A stretch of 22,827 bases of DNA from Stigonema ocellatum SAG 48.90 = DSM 106950 (GCA_016903675.1 JADQBA010000139.1:1-22827), one strand, 5' to 3'; counted from the first letter of the stretch, positions 15,382 through 22,827 are shown. Numbers and translations are program-made. Notes: a model not told the origin generated them from the letters alone.

Positions 15382-15717
15382 ATGAAAACTCTACCCAAAG
15401 AGCGCCGTTACGAAACCCTCTCTTATCTTCCCCCCTTGACTGATGCTCAGATTGCTAAGCAAATCCAATACATTATAGACAAGGGTTATATTCCGGCGAT
15501 CGAGTTTAACGAAACCTCTGAACCCACAGACTTCTTCTGGACAATGTGGAAGCTTCCCCTGTTCGGCGCTAGAACCACTCAAGAAGTTTTGAGCGAAGTC
15601 CAAGCTTGTCGCTCAGAATTTTCCACCTCCTATGTGAGAGTCGTGGGTTTTGATAACATCAAGCAGTGCCAAGTTCTCAGCTTTATCGTTCACAAGCCAG
15701 GCACCAGAAACTGGTAA
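15382..15717 (+). CDS. rbcS: Rubisco small subunit
   Basis: This is a 111-residue form IB small subunit. Family landmarks are the opening MKTLPKERRYETLSYLPPLTD, the YIIDKGYIPAIEFNE helix, FFWTMWKLPLFG, and the final strand VRVVGFDNIKQCQVLSFIVHKP. It caps the RbcL8 core. TAAGGAAACC before the ATG supplies a Shine-Dalgarno, and it lies 17 bp after rbcX. It is followed by a long repeat array that could fold in the mRNA and end or protect the rbcLXS transcript. Confidence 0.98.
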   Translation: MKTLPKERRYETLSYLPPLTDAQIAKQIQYIIDKGYIPAIEFNETSEPTDFFWTMWKLPLFGARTTQEVLSEVQACRSEFSTSYVRVVGFDNIKQCQVLSFIVHKPGTRNW

Positions 15718-15723
15718 ATTTGT

Positions 15724-15989
15724 CAAGGGGTGTAGGGGTGTAGGGGTGTAAGGGTGTAGGGGTGTAAGGGTGTAAGGGGAAGTTATTGTGCTATAAATTC
15801 AAGTAATTTGAACTCGCTAATCAACTCTTTCCCCTACACCCCCACACCCCTACACCCCCACACCCCTATTCATTCCCCCACACCCCTACACCCCCACACC
15901 CCTATTCATTCCCCCACACCCTTACACCCCTACACCCCCACACCCCTATTCATTCCCCCACACCCCTACACCCCTACACCCTTAGACCC
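15724..15989. repeat. Octamer tandem arrays (TGTAGGGG / CCCCTACA) between rbcS and rca
   Basis: A G-rich array (about 15725-15780, units TGTAGGGG/TGTAAGGG) is followed after a 50-nt AT-rich spacer by a C-rich array (about 15831-15989, units CCCCTACA/CCCCCACA). A higher-order block ending CCTATTCATTC is repeated three times within it. The arms are complementary. The G-rich RNA strand has regular G3-4 runs compatible with a G-quadruplex. Open frames through it are artefacts of low complexity. Confidence 0.9.
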
Positions 15990-16033
15990 TTGCTATTTTT
16001 AATTGATATTATAAATATTCAGCCGGACATTAT

Positions 16034-17329
16034 ATGAGCTACTATATTTCTCCCCGCTTCTTAGACAAGATTGCCATTCACATTACCAAGAACTTCCTCG
16101 ATGTGCCAGGACTTCGAGTGCCTTTAATTTTGGGCGTTCATGGACGTAAGGGTGAGGGAAAATCTTTTCAATGTGAGTTGATTTTCCAACATATGGGGAT
16201 TGAGCCAGTTCGGATGTCTGCTGGTGAGTTGGAAAGCCCAGATGCAGGAGATCCAGTCCGTTTGATTCGGATGCGTTATCGAGAAGCGGCTGAACTCATT
16301 AAGGTCAGAGGAAAGATGTGCGTCCTGCTGATTAATGACCTTGATGCAGGTGCAGGTCGGGTTGATACGTCTACACAATATACCGTCAATACCCAACTGG
16401 TGAACGGCACTCTGATGAACATAGCCGACAACCCTACAGATGTCCAGTTACCTGGAAGCTATGACACACAGCCGATTCATCGGGTGCCCATTATTGTAAC
16501 AGGGAATGATTTTTCAACCCTCTATGCTCCTCTCGTCAGAGATGGTCGCATGGAAAAGTTTTATTGGGAGCCTAACCAGGAAGATAGAATTGGCATTGTT
16601 GCCGGCATTTTTGCAGAGGATGGTGTTTCGCAGAGGGAGGTTGAGCGACTTATTGAGACTTTCCCTAACCAGTCAATTGACTTTTTTAGTGCTTTGCGAT
16701 CGCGAGTTTACGACGAGCAAGTCCGCAAGTTTATTCATCAGGTAGGTCTGAGCAAAGTATCGGTCTTTTTGGCAAATAACCCAGGAACTAAAATTAACTT
16801 CCAGAAAGGTAATTTTGGACTGGATCGGCTGATAGAATTAGGCAACCTGTTGGTCTACGAGCAACAGCGTTTGCAAAATATGCAATTGGTTCGTCAGTAT
16901 GTAACAGGTGCCTCGAACCAAGAGCAACGGGTGAAGGAGTCAACGATGGCTGAGTCTAATTATCAGCTATCGCAGGTTGGTAGCTCGACGGTGTTACTAG
17001 AAGCGCCAACCATGCTCAACAATGGCGGGTCAGGCTCTGTTAATGTTAACGGTTTACCTAACGGTGTATCTGTGTCTAACTTAGAGCATCTGTTAGAGCA
17101 GGGTATTCGCCAAGGGGGTCGTTTAACTCTGGAAGTAGCAAATCCTCGGGAAAAATCTCGCAATAGCTGGCGGACTTGGAAATGGAAGCAGGCACCGGAG
17201 AATGCAGCTAAGGCGATCGCCGAAATCAGAGATTGTCTCCATGAAAATCCAGGCTCCTTTGTCAAGCTGGTGGGCTATAATCCTAAAACCCAAACCCGAA
17301 CATTAGAAGAGATTATTTTCCGTCCTTAG
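16034..17329 (+). CDS. rca: Rubisco activase with small-subunit-like C-terminal domain
   Basis: The 431-residue protein has an AAA+ ATPase core followed by an SSU-like tail. Walker A is GRKGEGKS (residues 37-44) and Walker B is CVLLINDLDAG (96-106). MSAGELESPDAG and later GLDRLIELGNLLVYEQQRLQ are activase signatures. A low-complexity linker (about 300-340) leads into the last 75 residues (SNLEHLLEQGIRQGGRLTLE and SWRTWKW onward), which resemble RbcS and the CcmM SSUL modules. Activase removes inhibitory sugar phosphates from Rubisco. The SSUL tail is known in filamentous cyanobacteria to recruit it to Rubisco condensates or carboxysomes. No strong Shine-Dalgarno is visible. Repeat arrays flank it on both sides, so it may be transcribed separately from rbcLXS. 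Confidence 0.95.
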   Translation: MSYYISPRFLDKIAIHITKNFLDVPGLRVPLILGVHGRKGEGKSFQCELIFQHMGIEPVRMSAGELESPDAGDPVRLIRMRYREAAELIKVRGKMCVLLINDLDAGAGRVDTSTQYTVNTQLVNGTLMNIADNPTDVQLPGSYDTQPIHRVPIIVTGNDFSTLYAPLVRDGRMEKFYWEPNQEDRIGIVAGIFAEDGVSQREVERLIETFPNQSIDFFSALRSRVYDEQVRKFIHQVGLSKVSVFLANNPGTKINFQKGNFGLDRLIELGNLLVYEQQRLQNMQLVRQYVTGASNQEQRVKESTMAESNYQLSQVGSSTVLLEAPTMLNNGGSGSVNVNGLPNGVSVSNLEHLLEQGIRQGGRLTLEVANPREKSRNSWRTWKWKQAPENAAKAIAEIRDCLHENPGSFVKLVGYNPKTQTRTLEEIIFRP

Positions 17330-17460
<131 letters not shown>

Positions 17461-17543
17461 GAGCAAAGTTCCTGTGGTGAACCACTAATGAATGTCCTAT
17501 AATTCTCACACCAAACACCAAACAACCATCAACTTTAGCAATT

Positions 17544-18623
17544 ATGACTGACATATCATCCGCCTCTGGTAGCCCTGAACCCGAAATCAATGCTGAGGAA
17601 CTTTTGCAGTTGCTTCTGCATAAGGAAGGAACGTGGGTTGAGTGGGGAAAAGCTTGTCAGCAGTTGCAGAAAGCAGGGTATAATCCTCAAAGGATTTTTG
17701 AAGAAACTGGCTTTGAGCCAACTCAGCAAAATCAAATAACCGTTGCATCTCAAGTCTACACGAGCCTGGTGGATGGGAATTCACAAGCGATTGTGTTAGA
17801 TCACTTTAAACAAAAGGGCAGCGACAGTTTGTATGAATTACGGATCTTAAATCAATCGGAACGGGTGGCAGCAGCAGAGTTACTGGTGACCAAGAATATT
17901 GATTCAGTAGGATCTCGCGAGGTTAGTAAAGCGATTAAAGAGTTTTCTCGGATGACCTCGCTGCCGGAAGGGTTTTCATCTCATGGGGGAGATGCTGTGG
18001 CTTACCAGTGTTGGAAGTTGGCAAGACAGCAAGAAGATCTCCAAGAACGAGCTCGCCTCATTGCCCGAGGATTAAATTTTGCCCATAGCCAAACGGCGCG
18101 GCAAAAGATTGAGCAACTCCTCACTGATTTTACGGTGGCGAAGGGTTCTGTTGTTCCTCCGATTCCGGTCTATCGCCTAGAGTCTGAAACTGAGTTGCCT
18201 CGGATTTTACCTGTGGTTGGAAAGTTTCCGCTGACTCTAGCAGATATGCAAGCAGTACCACTGATTGAAGAAATCGGACCATTTCGACTGGTGAAGTTTT
18301 CCCTAGAGGGTGCTTGGGTGCCTATTCCTGGTTGGCAGGTGGTTTTGAGTGCAGAAGATCCAGTGGTGATTCTGAGTGATAGCGATCGCTTAGTTCCCCC
18401 TCTACCCGGCAAACCTGAAGAAGTGCTGGTTATTGTAGACCGAGCACAGCGACAATGGGACGCAAACAGCTACTTTATTGTTGAGCAAGCAGATAAATTG
18501 GAGATTCAGTCCTTTGAGGAGGCTCCCGATTTACCACTCCTTGGACGTATCATTCTGGTAGTACGTCCGAAAAAAATCCTTGATGAAGAACTGACAAAGG
18601 AACTGTGGCAAATTGATGAGTAG
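17544..18623 (+). CDS. raf1: Rubisco accumulation factor 1
   Basis: The 359-residue protein fits Raf1, a dimeric chaperone acting after GroEL folding that brackets RbcL dimers and aids L8 assembly. The N-terminal helical domain (about 18-200) shows ELLQLLLHKEGTWVEWGKACQQLQKAGYNPQRIFEETGF. A linker near 205-215 (VAKGSVVPPIPVYRLE) precedes the C-terminal beta domain. That domain carries PVVGKFPLTLADMQAVPLIEE, GPFRLVKFSLEGAWVPIPGW and the acidic end ELWQIDE. No Shine-Dalgarno is evident before the ATG. Its location directly after rca places both assembly chaperones (RbcX, Raf1) and the activase in one locus. Confidence 0.95.
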   Translation: MTDISSASGSPEPEINAEELLQLLLHKEGTWVEWGKACQQLQKAGYNPQRIFEETGFEPTQQNQITVASQVYTSLVDGNSQAIVLDHFKQKGSDSLYELRILNQSERVAAAELLVTKNIDSVGSREVSKAIKEFSRMTSLPEGFSSHGGDAVAYQCWKLARQQEDLQERARLIARGLNFAHSQTARQKIEQLLTDFTVAKGSVVPPIPVYRLESETELPRILPVVGKFPLTLADMQAVPLIEEIGPFRLVKFSLEGAWVPIPGWQVVLSAEDPVVILSDSDRLVPPLPGKPEEVLVIVDRAQRQWDANSYFIVEQADKLEIQSFEEAPDLPLLGRIILVVRPKKILDEELTKELWQIDE

Positions 18624-18757
18624 TTCCATTTCCTCTGTGCCTGTGGGGGAATTAGGGCGTTTTTGTGAAAAATTTTTTTGATGATCGTACATAAACCTCT
18701 CTGTTAAAATTAATTAAGTTAGATAAATATAAGTAACAAAAAACTCAAGTCATTCTC

Positions 18758-19810
18758 ATGGCTGACACCTTAACCAAGCTGACTTATCAGACTTTTCAGC
18801 AGGGCAAAAATTACTTTGGTTTAGCTCACAAAATTCTAAGCAATCGCTTGAAGAATATCATCTCCCCTAGCGAGCAGCCAACCAAACCTATCCCACAGGA
18901 GACTTTACTTAAAATACGAGAAAGACTAAATCATCTACTAGAGGCTGATTGGCAGGATGCTGAGCGAGGTATATATCCGGAAAGCTTACTGTTTGATAAC
19001 CCTTGGGAGGACTTTTTCCGGTACTACCCATTAGTATGGCTCGATTTACCTCAAATGTGGGAGCGGGTTAACCAAAAGAGATGTCAAGAGTTTTCCCCCA
19101 GTATAGATATTGATGGTTATCCCAGCTACTATTTACAAAACTTCCATTACCAGACAGACGGCTACTTGAGTGATTTCTCAGCCAATCTGTATGACTTGCA
19201 GGTGGAAATTTTGTTTGGCGGCTCAGCAGATGTGATGCGTCGGCGAATTCTCGCTCCCTTGGTAGAGACGCTGCATGGAACTTCTTTACAGCCACGACAA
19301 ACACGTGTATTGGATGTAGCTTGTGGAACTGGTCGCACCCTCAAGATGATTCGTGCAGCTCTCCCTCAAGCATCGCTCTTTGGTACAGATTTGTCACCTG
19401 CTTACCTACGCAAGGCAACCGAACTGTTATCCCAAATACCAGGAGAATTGCCCCAACTTTTACAAGCCAATGCCGAAGAATTACCCTACTTAGATAACTA
19501 TTTCCATGCTGTAACTTCTGTTTTCCTTTTCCACGAGTTACCAGCGATGGTGCGTCAGCGTGTAATAGAGCAATGTTTCCGGGTGACAAAACCAGGGGGA
19601 ACCTTTATTATCTGTGACTCAATTCAAATGAGTGATTTTCCTGACATGGAACCTGCAATGGAAAATTTCCATGAAACTTTCCATGAACCCTATTATAAGA
19701 ATTACACCACTGATAACTTGGTAGAGCGTCTAGAAAAAGCAGGTTTTGAGAATATTGAGATGCAAGTCCACTTTATGAGCAAGTATTTGATTGCACGAAA
19801 GCCTGCTTAA
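18758..19810 (+). CDS. Class I SAM-dependent methyltransferase
   Basis: The 350-residue protein has a Rossmann-type methyltransferase domain in its C-terminal half. Motif I is VLDVACGTGRTL (residues 184-195), followed by FGTDLSPAYLRKA, AEELPYLDNYFHAVTSVFLFHELP, and a GGTFIICDS strand. This is the Methyltransf_11/25 pattern used on small molecules such as quinones, sterols or lipids. The first 170 residues form an N-terminal extension (YQTDGYLSDFSANLYDLQVE) common in cyanobacterial homologues whose function is not known to me. No Shine-Dalgarno is visible. It lies between raf1 and a toxin-antitoxin pair on the same strand, and I see no reason to connect it to Rubisco. Confidence 0.8.
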   Translation: MADTLTKLTYQTFQQGKNYFGLAHKILSNRLKNIISPSEQPTKPIPQETLLKIRERLNHLLEADWQDAERGIYPESLLFDNPWEDFFRYYPLVWLDLPQMWERVNQKRCQEFSPSIDIDGYPSYYLQNFHYQTDGYLSDFSANLYDLQVEILFGGSADVMRRRILAPLVETLHGTSLQPRQTRVLDVACGTGRTLKMIRAALPQASLFGTDLSPAYLRKATELLSQIPGELPQLLQANAEELPYLDNYFHAVTSVFLFHELPAMVRQRVIEQCFRVTKPGGTFIICDSIQMSDFPDMEPAMENFHETFHEPYYKNYTTDNLVERLEKAGFENIEMQVHFMSKYLIARKPA

Positions 19811-19852
19811 GGAAGGAAGTTTTAGAAGAGAACTCTAAGCCGAGGAAGTAAC

Positions 19853-19900
19853 ATGATTAAAGATGAGAAATTATGGAAGCGAACAGGCTATGATTACTAA
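19853..19900 (+). other. Leader mini-ORF overlapping the antitoxin start
   Basis: ATG at 19853 is preceded by GAGGAAG, a good Shine-Dalgarno. It opens a 15-codon frame (MIKDEKLWKRTGYDY) that ends at 19900, eleven bases into the antitoxin gene starting at 19890. It may couple translation, or it may be the shifted remains of an older N-terminus. Confidence 0.35.
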
Positions 19901-20132
19901 AGAAGAAATTACCATCAAAGTGCCATCTGAGGTAGCAGAGGCATACCGCAATGCTACTGAAAAAGAACGGGAACAAATTGAAGCCCGGATCGCAGTGTTG
20001 CTAAAGTCTTCAATGACAAGCAAGCAGGAAGCCATTACCAAGCTCAGGCAAACAATGGATGAAATTGGCAGACGAGCCACAGAAAGAGGTTTAACGCCAG
20101 AGATTTTGGAGTCAATTTTGAATGACGAATGA
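19890..20132 (+). CDS. Antitoxin of a PIN-domain toxin-antitoxin pair
   Basis: This is a short charged protein of 80 residues, starting at MITKEEITIKVPSEVAEAYR. The opening strand (EITIKVPSEVAEAY) resembles a ribbon-helix-helix or similar DNA-binding start. It is followed by a helical, highly charged tail rich in Glu, Lys and Arg that would wrap the toxin. An alternative ATG at 19863 would add nine residues but has no Shine-Dalgarno. The stop overlaps the start of the PIN-domain gene by 11 bp, the usual type II toxin-antitoxin organisation. By precedent it would neutralise the toxin and repress the operon. Confidence 0.7.
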   Translation: MITKEEITIKVPSEVAEAYRNATEKEREQIEARIAVLLKSSMTSKQEAITKLRQTMDEIGRRATERGLTPEILESILNDE

Positions 20133-20535
20133 AAGACGGTTTGTGTGTGATGTCAATGTCATCATCAGTGCGGTGTTACTACCAGGGAGCAAACCAGATC
20201 GCGCACTCATAAAAGCTCAAGATTTAGGGGACTTGTTGGTGTCCGAGTCCATTTGGGTCGAGCTAGAACAGGTACTCGCTCGACCCAAATTTAATCGGTA
20301 CACCACGCCAGAAGAACGGAACAATTTCCTGGTGGATTTGTCCAAAACTGTACAGTTTATTGAGACGACTGAGCAGATTAATGAATGCCGAGACCCAAAA
20401 GATAACAAATATCTGGAATTAGCAGTCAGTGGAAAAGCAGAGTGTATCGTGACCGGAGATGATGATTTGTTAGTGCTAAACCCATTTCGGGGCATTGAGA
20501 TTCTGACTGTTCAAGAATTTTTAGCCCACTGTTAA
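20122..20535 (+). CDS. PIN-domain toxin (VapC-like, COG1569 type)
   Basis: The 137-residue protein has a PIN-domain ribonuclease pattern. It shows an acidic residue in FVCDVNVIISAVL (D9), a conserved glutamate in SESIWVELEQVL, and the later acidic pair in RDPKDNKYLELAVSGKAECIVTGDDDLL. The end EILTVQEFLA is typical of the PilT-like/COG1569 group. Such toxins cut RNA with Mg2+ when freed from their antitoxin. It overlaps the upstream antitoxin by 11 bp (ATGACGAATGA), indicating coupled translation. The acidic residues are all in place, so it is probably functional. Confidence 0.85.
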   Translation: MTNERRFVCDVNVIISAVLLPGSKPDRALIKAQDLGDLLVSESIWVELEQVLARPKFNRYTTPEERNNFLVDLSKTVQFIETTEQINECRDPKDNKYLELAVSGKAECIVTGDDDLLVLNPFRGIEILTVQEFLAHC

Positions 20536-20592
20536 GATTACAAAAGATATTCTAGAAATTCTTTGAAATAAATTTCCATCTGTGTACCTTGA

Positions 20593-20758
20593 GGTCTTAA
20601 ATACAATACCCGTGAATGAAAGCCCTCACAGAAAGCCCCTCTCCCAATTTGGGAGAGGGGTGCCCGTAATGGGCTATCTTGAGGGCGATAATGACAATGA
20701 AATAGCCCCCTCTTGCTGCTAAGAGATTCCATTCATTCACGGGTATTGGTCTTAAATA
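20593..20758. mobile_element. MITE-like element with TIRs and target duplication
   Basis: The direct repeat GGTCTTAAATA occurs at 20593-20603 and 20748-20758. It encloses a 145-bp segment (20604-20748) whose ends, CAATACCCGTGAATGAA and TTCATTCACGGGTATTG, are perfect 17-bp inverted repeats. The last G of the right one is shared with the direct repeat. Inside is a perfect hairpin CCCCTCTCCC-AATTT-GGGAGAGGGG (20636-20660). It has no coding capacity, so it would have been moved by a transposase encoded elsewhere. It sits directly upstream of the Uma2 start. Confidence 0.8.
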
Positions 20759-20973
20759 TGGTTGCTGAACCTGAAATCTACCTCACCCCTGACGAATACC
20801 TCCTTTTGGAGGAAAACAGCGACATCAAACATGAATACATCGACGGCTACATCTACGCAATGGCGGGAGCACTTGAGCCCCATGTTACCTTCTGCTTCTC
20901 GGGGGATGAAGGCATCTTCCTTATAACCCGCCCAGAACTAAAGTTCCGGGCGCGAGTAGCCCAAGTTCGTTAA
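20758..20973 (+). pseudogene. Uma2-family (DUF820) nuclease-like gene, N-terminal fragment
   Basis: The frame opens MVAEPEIYLTPDEYLLLEEN and continues DIKHEYIDGYIYAMAGALEPHVT. This is the N-terminal third of an Uma2-family protein (restriction-endonuclease-like fold), with the conserved EYIDG and AMAG. After about residue 47 the sequence switches to dispersed-repeat DNA containing AACTAAAGTT and GTTCGTT-AA-AACGAAC hairpins, and it stops at 72 codons. The catalytic core (PDVMV and EVLSxST) is absent here but is found at 22688-22827. The MITE copy of the target repeat ends at the first base of the ATG. Confidence 0.7.
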
Positions 20974-21075
20974 AACGAACGCTCATTCATAATTAATAGT
21001 CGGCTAGATCCGAGTGCGTGCTATGAGCCTTAGAATGAATTCTAAGGCGGATTAAATGAGAATGAAATAGCCCTG
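20896..21075. repeat. Dispersed-repeat block with hairpins after the Uma2 fragment
   Basis: GTTCGTT-AA-AACGAAC (near 20967-20982) and GCCTTAGAAT-GA-ATTCTAAGGC (21027-21048, perfect 10-bp arms) are clear hairpins. AATGAAATAGCCC at about 21061 also occurs in the MITE-like element near 20697. The block separates the Uma2 fragment from the convergent binding-protein gene. Confidence 0.6.
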
Positions 21076-21080
21076 GTCAA

Positions 21081-21986
21081 TTAGAGATCACTTTTGGGAA
21101 TTTCTTCACGAGACTCTATCATCAATCGCATTGTCTCAATTGTTAAATCTCGTAAATCTTTATTCAGAAAAACAACTCCTTGTGAACCAAACCATCGCTC
21201 AAAAATTGAGACATATTTGCTATCACTAGCGAGGAATTCTTGCATGAACTTGAAGAGGGTATAGTTGACGGAGTGAAGAAATTTAGAGTTGTTCTGAGGA
21301 ACCATGCAGGCAATTCCTTCCCTCGAATAGGGGCGATCTGGTACAACCGCAAAAGCATCTGATTTTTTTGTGGTTGCAAGCCATCCCTCTAAAAGGATAC
21401 TATCTGATGCCAAAGCGTCTATTTTTCCCTGTTGCAAAGCAGTATATCCAAGTGAGCGATCGCGAAGATACACTAATTGAGCTTGGGGTTGTACTCGCTT
21501 GAGTGCTAACTCATTGGTAGTTTGCCTAAGTACGCCGATGCGTTTACCAATCAAGGACTCAGGAGAACCTAGATCACTTCCCTTCTTTACCAATAACTGG
21601 GTGCCAGTAGCACCGTAGCTTACAGAAAAATCTACTTGTTGATCGCGTTCCCATGTGAAGCTGCTAGCATCACAAACAATATCGACCTGTTGATTGAGTA
21701 TTTTGGGAATCCGTTCACTGGGAGTTAATGCGAGCAATTTCAATTGGATTTTTCTTTTCAGTTCTTTTTCTAACTGTTCTTTAATCAGATTCAGCATATC
21801 CACAGAATAACCGACTAATTGTCCGTTATTGTTGGAGTAGGCATAGGGAATTGCATCTTTACTAGTGCCTGCCGTCAGTACTCCTGTCCTAGCTACTTTT
21901 TGCATCACGGTTTCTCCTAGCGCTAGACTTGGCGTGAGTACTGTGAATATGAGGCTAAGGGTAGTTATCGCAAGTTTTTTATACAT
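21081..21986 (-). CDS. Periplasmic amino-acid-type substrate-binding protein
   Basis: This protein of about 301 residues belongs to the SBP_bac_3 family (polar amino-acid ABC transporters). The chosen ATG at 21986 opens a clear signal peptide, KKLAITTLSLIFTVLTPSLALG, with likely cleavage after ALG. Mature features are GVLTAGTSKDAIPYAYSNNNGQLVGYSVDMLNLI, the ERDQQVDFSVSY segment typical of the family, and SLIGKRIGVLRQTTNE. GAGGAG lies only one base before the ATG, so an upstream GTG (21995) or TTG (22004) in the same frame could be used instead. No permease or ATPase gene is adjacent, so it is an orphan binding protein. The ligand is not deducible; glutamine- or glutamate-like is the family default. 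Confidence 0.85.
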   Translation of the reverse strand: MYKKLAITTLSLIFTVLTPSLALGETVMQKVARTGVLTAGTSKDAIPYAYSNNNGQLVGYSVDMLNLIKEQLEKELKRKIQLKLLALTPSERIPKILNQQVDIVCDASSFTWERDQQVDFSVSYGATGTQLLVKKGSDLGSPESLIGKRIGVLRQTTNELALKRVQPQAQLVYLRDRSLGYTALQQGKIDALASDSILLEGWLATTKKSDAFAVVPDRPYSREGIACMVPQNNSKFLHSVNYTLFKFMQEFLASDSKYVSIFERWFGSQGVVFLNKDLRDLTIETMRLMIESREEIPKSDL

Positions 21987-22025
21987 ACTCCTCACTGTTA
22001 TCAAATGTCATTGACAAAGTAAAAC

Positions 22026-22148
22026 TTAAATAACGGTGACCCTACGGGCACGACCCATGATGTCCAGCTTGACGTTTTCTAGCTTCAGACCAGTGTCTTC
22101 GCCTATCGCTTGTCCGCCAGTCAGGATGGCGATGTCTTCTAAGTACAG
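22026..22148 (-). pseudogene. groEL (Cpn60) internal fragment
   Basis: On the minus strand, about 40 codons read LYLEDIAILTGGQAIGEDTG then LKLENVKLDIMGRARRVTVI, ending in TAA. This matches the apical/intermediate-domain segment of GroEL (LEDIAILTGGxVISEDxGLKLENxxLxxLGRAxRV), around residues 285-325 of the family. No other part of the chaperonin is nearby. It is a short gene remnant upstream of the binding-protein gene. Confidence 0.75.
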
Positions 22149-22184
22149 AATTGCACAAGTTCATGGCGAAATAATTTTGGTGTG

Positions 22185-22270
22185 CCCTCATCCCCGACCC
22201 TTCTCCCTCATTGGGATTCGGGAGCTAAATTCTGTTCCCTCTCCCTCTTGGGAGAGGGTTAGGGTGAGGG
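22185..22270. repeat. Imperfect inverted repeat (CCCTCATCCCC / GGGTGAGGG)
   Basis: CCCTCATCCCCGACCCTTCT (22185-22204, continuing CCC) pairs imperfectly with GGGAGAGGGTTAGGGTGAGGG (22250-22270). A smaller CCCTCTCCC/GGGAGAGGG hairpin lies in the right half. It resembles the dispersed palindromic repeats common in filamentous cyanobacteria. Its core is the same CTCTCCC/GGGAGAG hairpin found in the 20604-20748 element. Confidence 0.6.
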
Positions 22271-22687
22271 TCAATGTGAGCCAAAACGCCACGAATTTAT
22301 GAAACGCTGTACTAAGACAGCCTTGCAGCGATCGCCAAACCCAGGTGCTTTCACTGCAACAACGTTCAGAACTCCCCGCAGTCGATTGACTACCTGGTTT
22401 GCTAGAGCTTCCTTTTCAAAACAACTCCAGCAATTGGAGGAAGAAACCAAGGTGACACAAGACCTAATTATGTTAGCTCTGTAAGCAATTGCATGTTACC
22501 AAGAAATCGTCACGGTATTTCATGGCGATCGCACTCCTTGGCGACACAGAAAAACAAGACAATCAACTGCAACCCTTCATTAACAGCTTACAAGATAAAG
22601 GGTTACAGCTATCCTGGCGACAACAACCCAATTGGAAATATTATCTCTAATCTAGGGGACTACCAACAGCTTTACCACCACTGTTAA
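22271..22687. other. Region without a recognised gene
   Basis: Several short open frames occur (22299-22484 and 22493-22687 on the plus strand), but none shows a family motif or a Shine-Dalgarno. Two HIP1-type sites lie near 22329 and 22525. The second frame ends in TAA directly before the Uma2-like codons and in the same frame. I read the stretch as degraded DNA. Confidence 0.4.
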
Positions 22688-22827
22688 AATCGATATTACT
22701 ATCCCGATGTGATGGTGACTTGCGACGAACGAGATCAGGAAACTCCAGGGTATAAAAGATTTCCCTGTTTAATTGTCGAAGTTTTATCTAACTCTACTGA
22801 AGCCTTTGATCGGGGGGACAAATTCGC
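22688..22827 (+). pseudogene. Uma2-family gene, C-terminal part, cut by the window end
   Basis: The plus-strand codons read NRYYYPDVMVTCDERDQETP, then GYKRFPCLIVEVLSNSTEAF and DRGDKF, running off the window. This is the catalytic core of Uma2 (DUF820): the PDVMV aspartate and the EVLSxSTEAFDRGDK block. An in-frame TAA at 22685-22687 precedes it and no Uma2 N-terminus lies directly upstream. It is therefore a 5'-truncated remnant, or the far half of the gene begun at 20758. The two halves belong to the same subfamily and strand. Confidence 0.7.

Noticed and set aside
15808..16002. Plus-strand frame encoding a Pro/Thr/His repeat peptide
   Set aside because: It is a translation of the CCCCTACA array; its low complexity comes from the DNA repeat and there is no Shine-Dalgarno.
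22299..22484. 61-codon plus-strand frame after the inverted repeat
   Set aside because: The helical C-terminal stretch looks protein-like, but no family could be recognised and the upstream part is atypical.

Overview
The window comes from a filamentous, Nostocales-like cyanobacterium. HIP1 octamers (GCGATCGC) are scattered throughout, and there is a form I rbcL-rbcX-rbcS locus, a Rubisco activase with a small-subunit-like tail, Raf1, a pair of class C flavodiiron proteins, and several long intergenic arrays of 7-8 bp repeats. No rRNA or tRNA gene, CRISPR array or intact insertion sequence was seen.

Region 1 (1-2.85 kb) is a debris zone. It holds a GNAT acetyltransferase remnant, a small double C4 zinc-ribbon protein, an SDR-family gene whose YxxxK site is not recognisable, and remnants of a RecD2-like helicase (two copies flanking the SDR gene), an AAA ATPase and an amino-acid permease.

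Region 2 (2.86-8.4 kb) is a photoprotection module. A CmpR/NdhR-type LysR regulator is divergent from flv4-like and flv2-like genes, followed by a PsiE-family membrane protein and a good intrinsic terminator. A heptamer repeat array fills the gap between the two flavodiiron genes, and a strong hairpin sits in the flv4 leader.

Region 3 (8.4-12.95 kb) carries a MATE exporter convergent with a two-gene unit. That unit encodes an ATP-grasp/SET-domain fusion followed by a stand-alone SET protein. This is the least explained part of the window and the best candidate for an undescribed system. A 59-residue ribbon-helix-helix protein with a TTG start lies next to it.

Region 4 (12.95-18.6 kb) is a Rubisco biogenesis and maintenance cluster, rbcL-rbcX-rbcS-rca-raf1, with repeat arrays on both sides of rca. 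Catalytic subunits, two assembly chaperones and the repair AAA+ enzyme lie together.

Region 5 (18.6-22.8 kb) holds a SAM methyltransferase and a PIN-domain toxin-antitoxin pair. A 145-bp MITE-like element with 10-11 bp target duplications follows, and then two halves of an Uma2-type gene 1.8 kb apart. Between the halves lie an amino-acid-type periplasmic binding protein, a groEL remnant and further repeats. The window ends inside the second Uma2 fragment.
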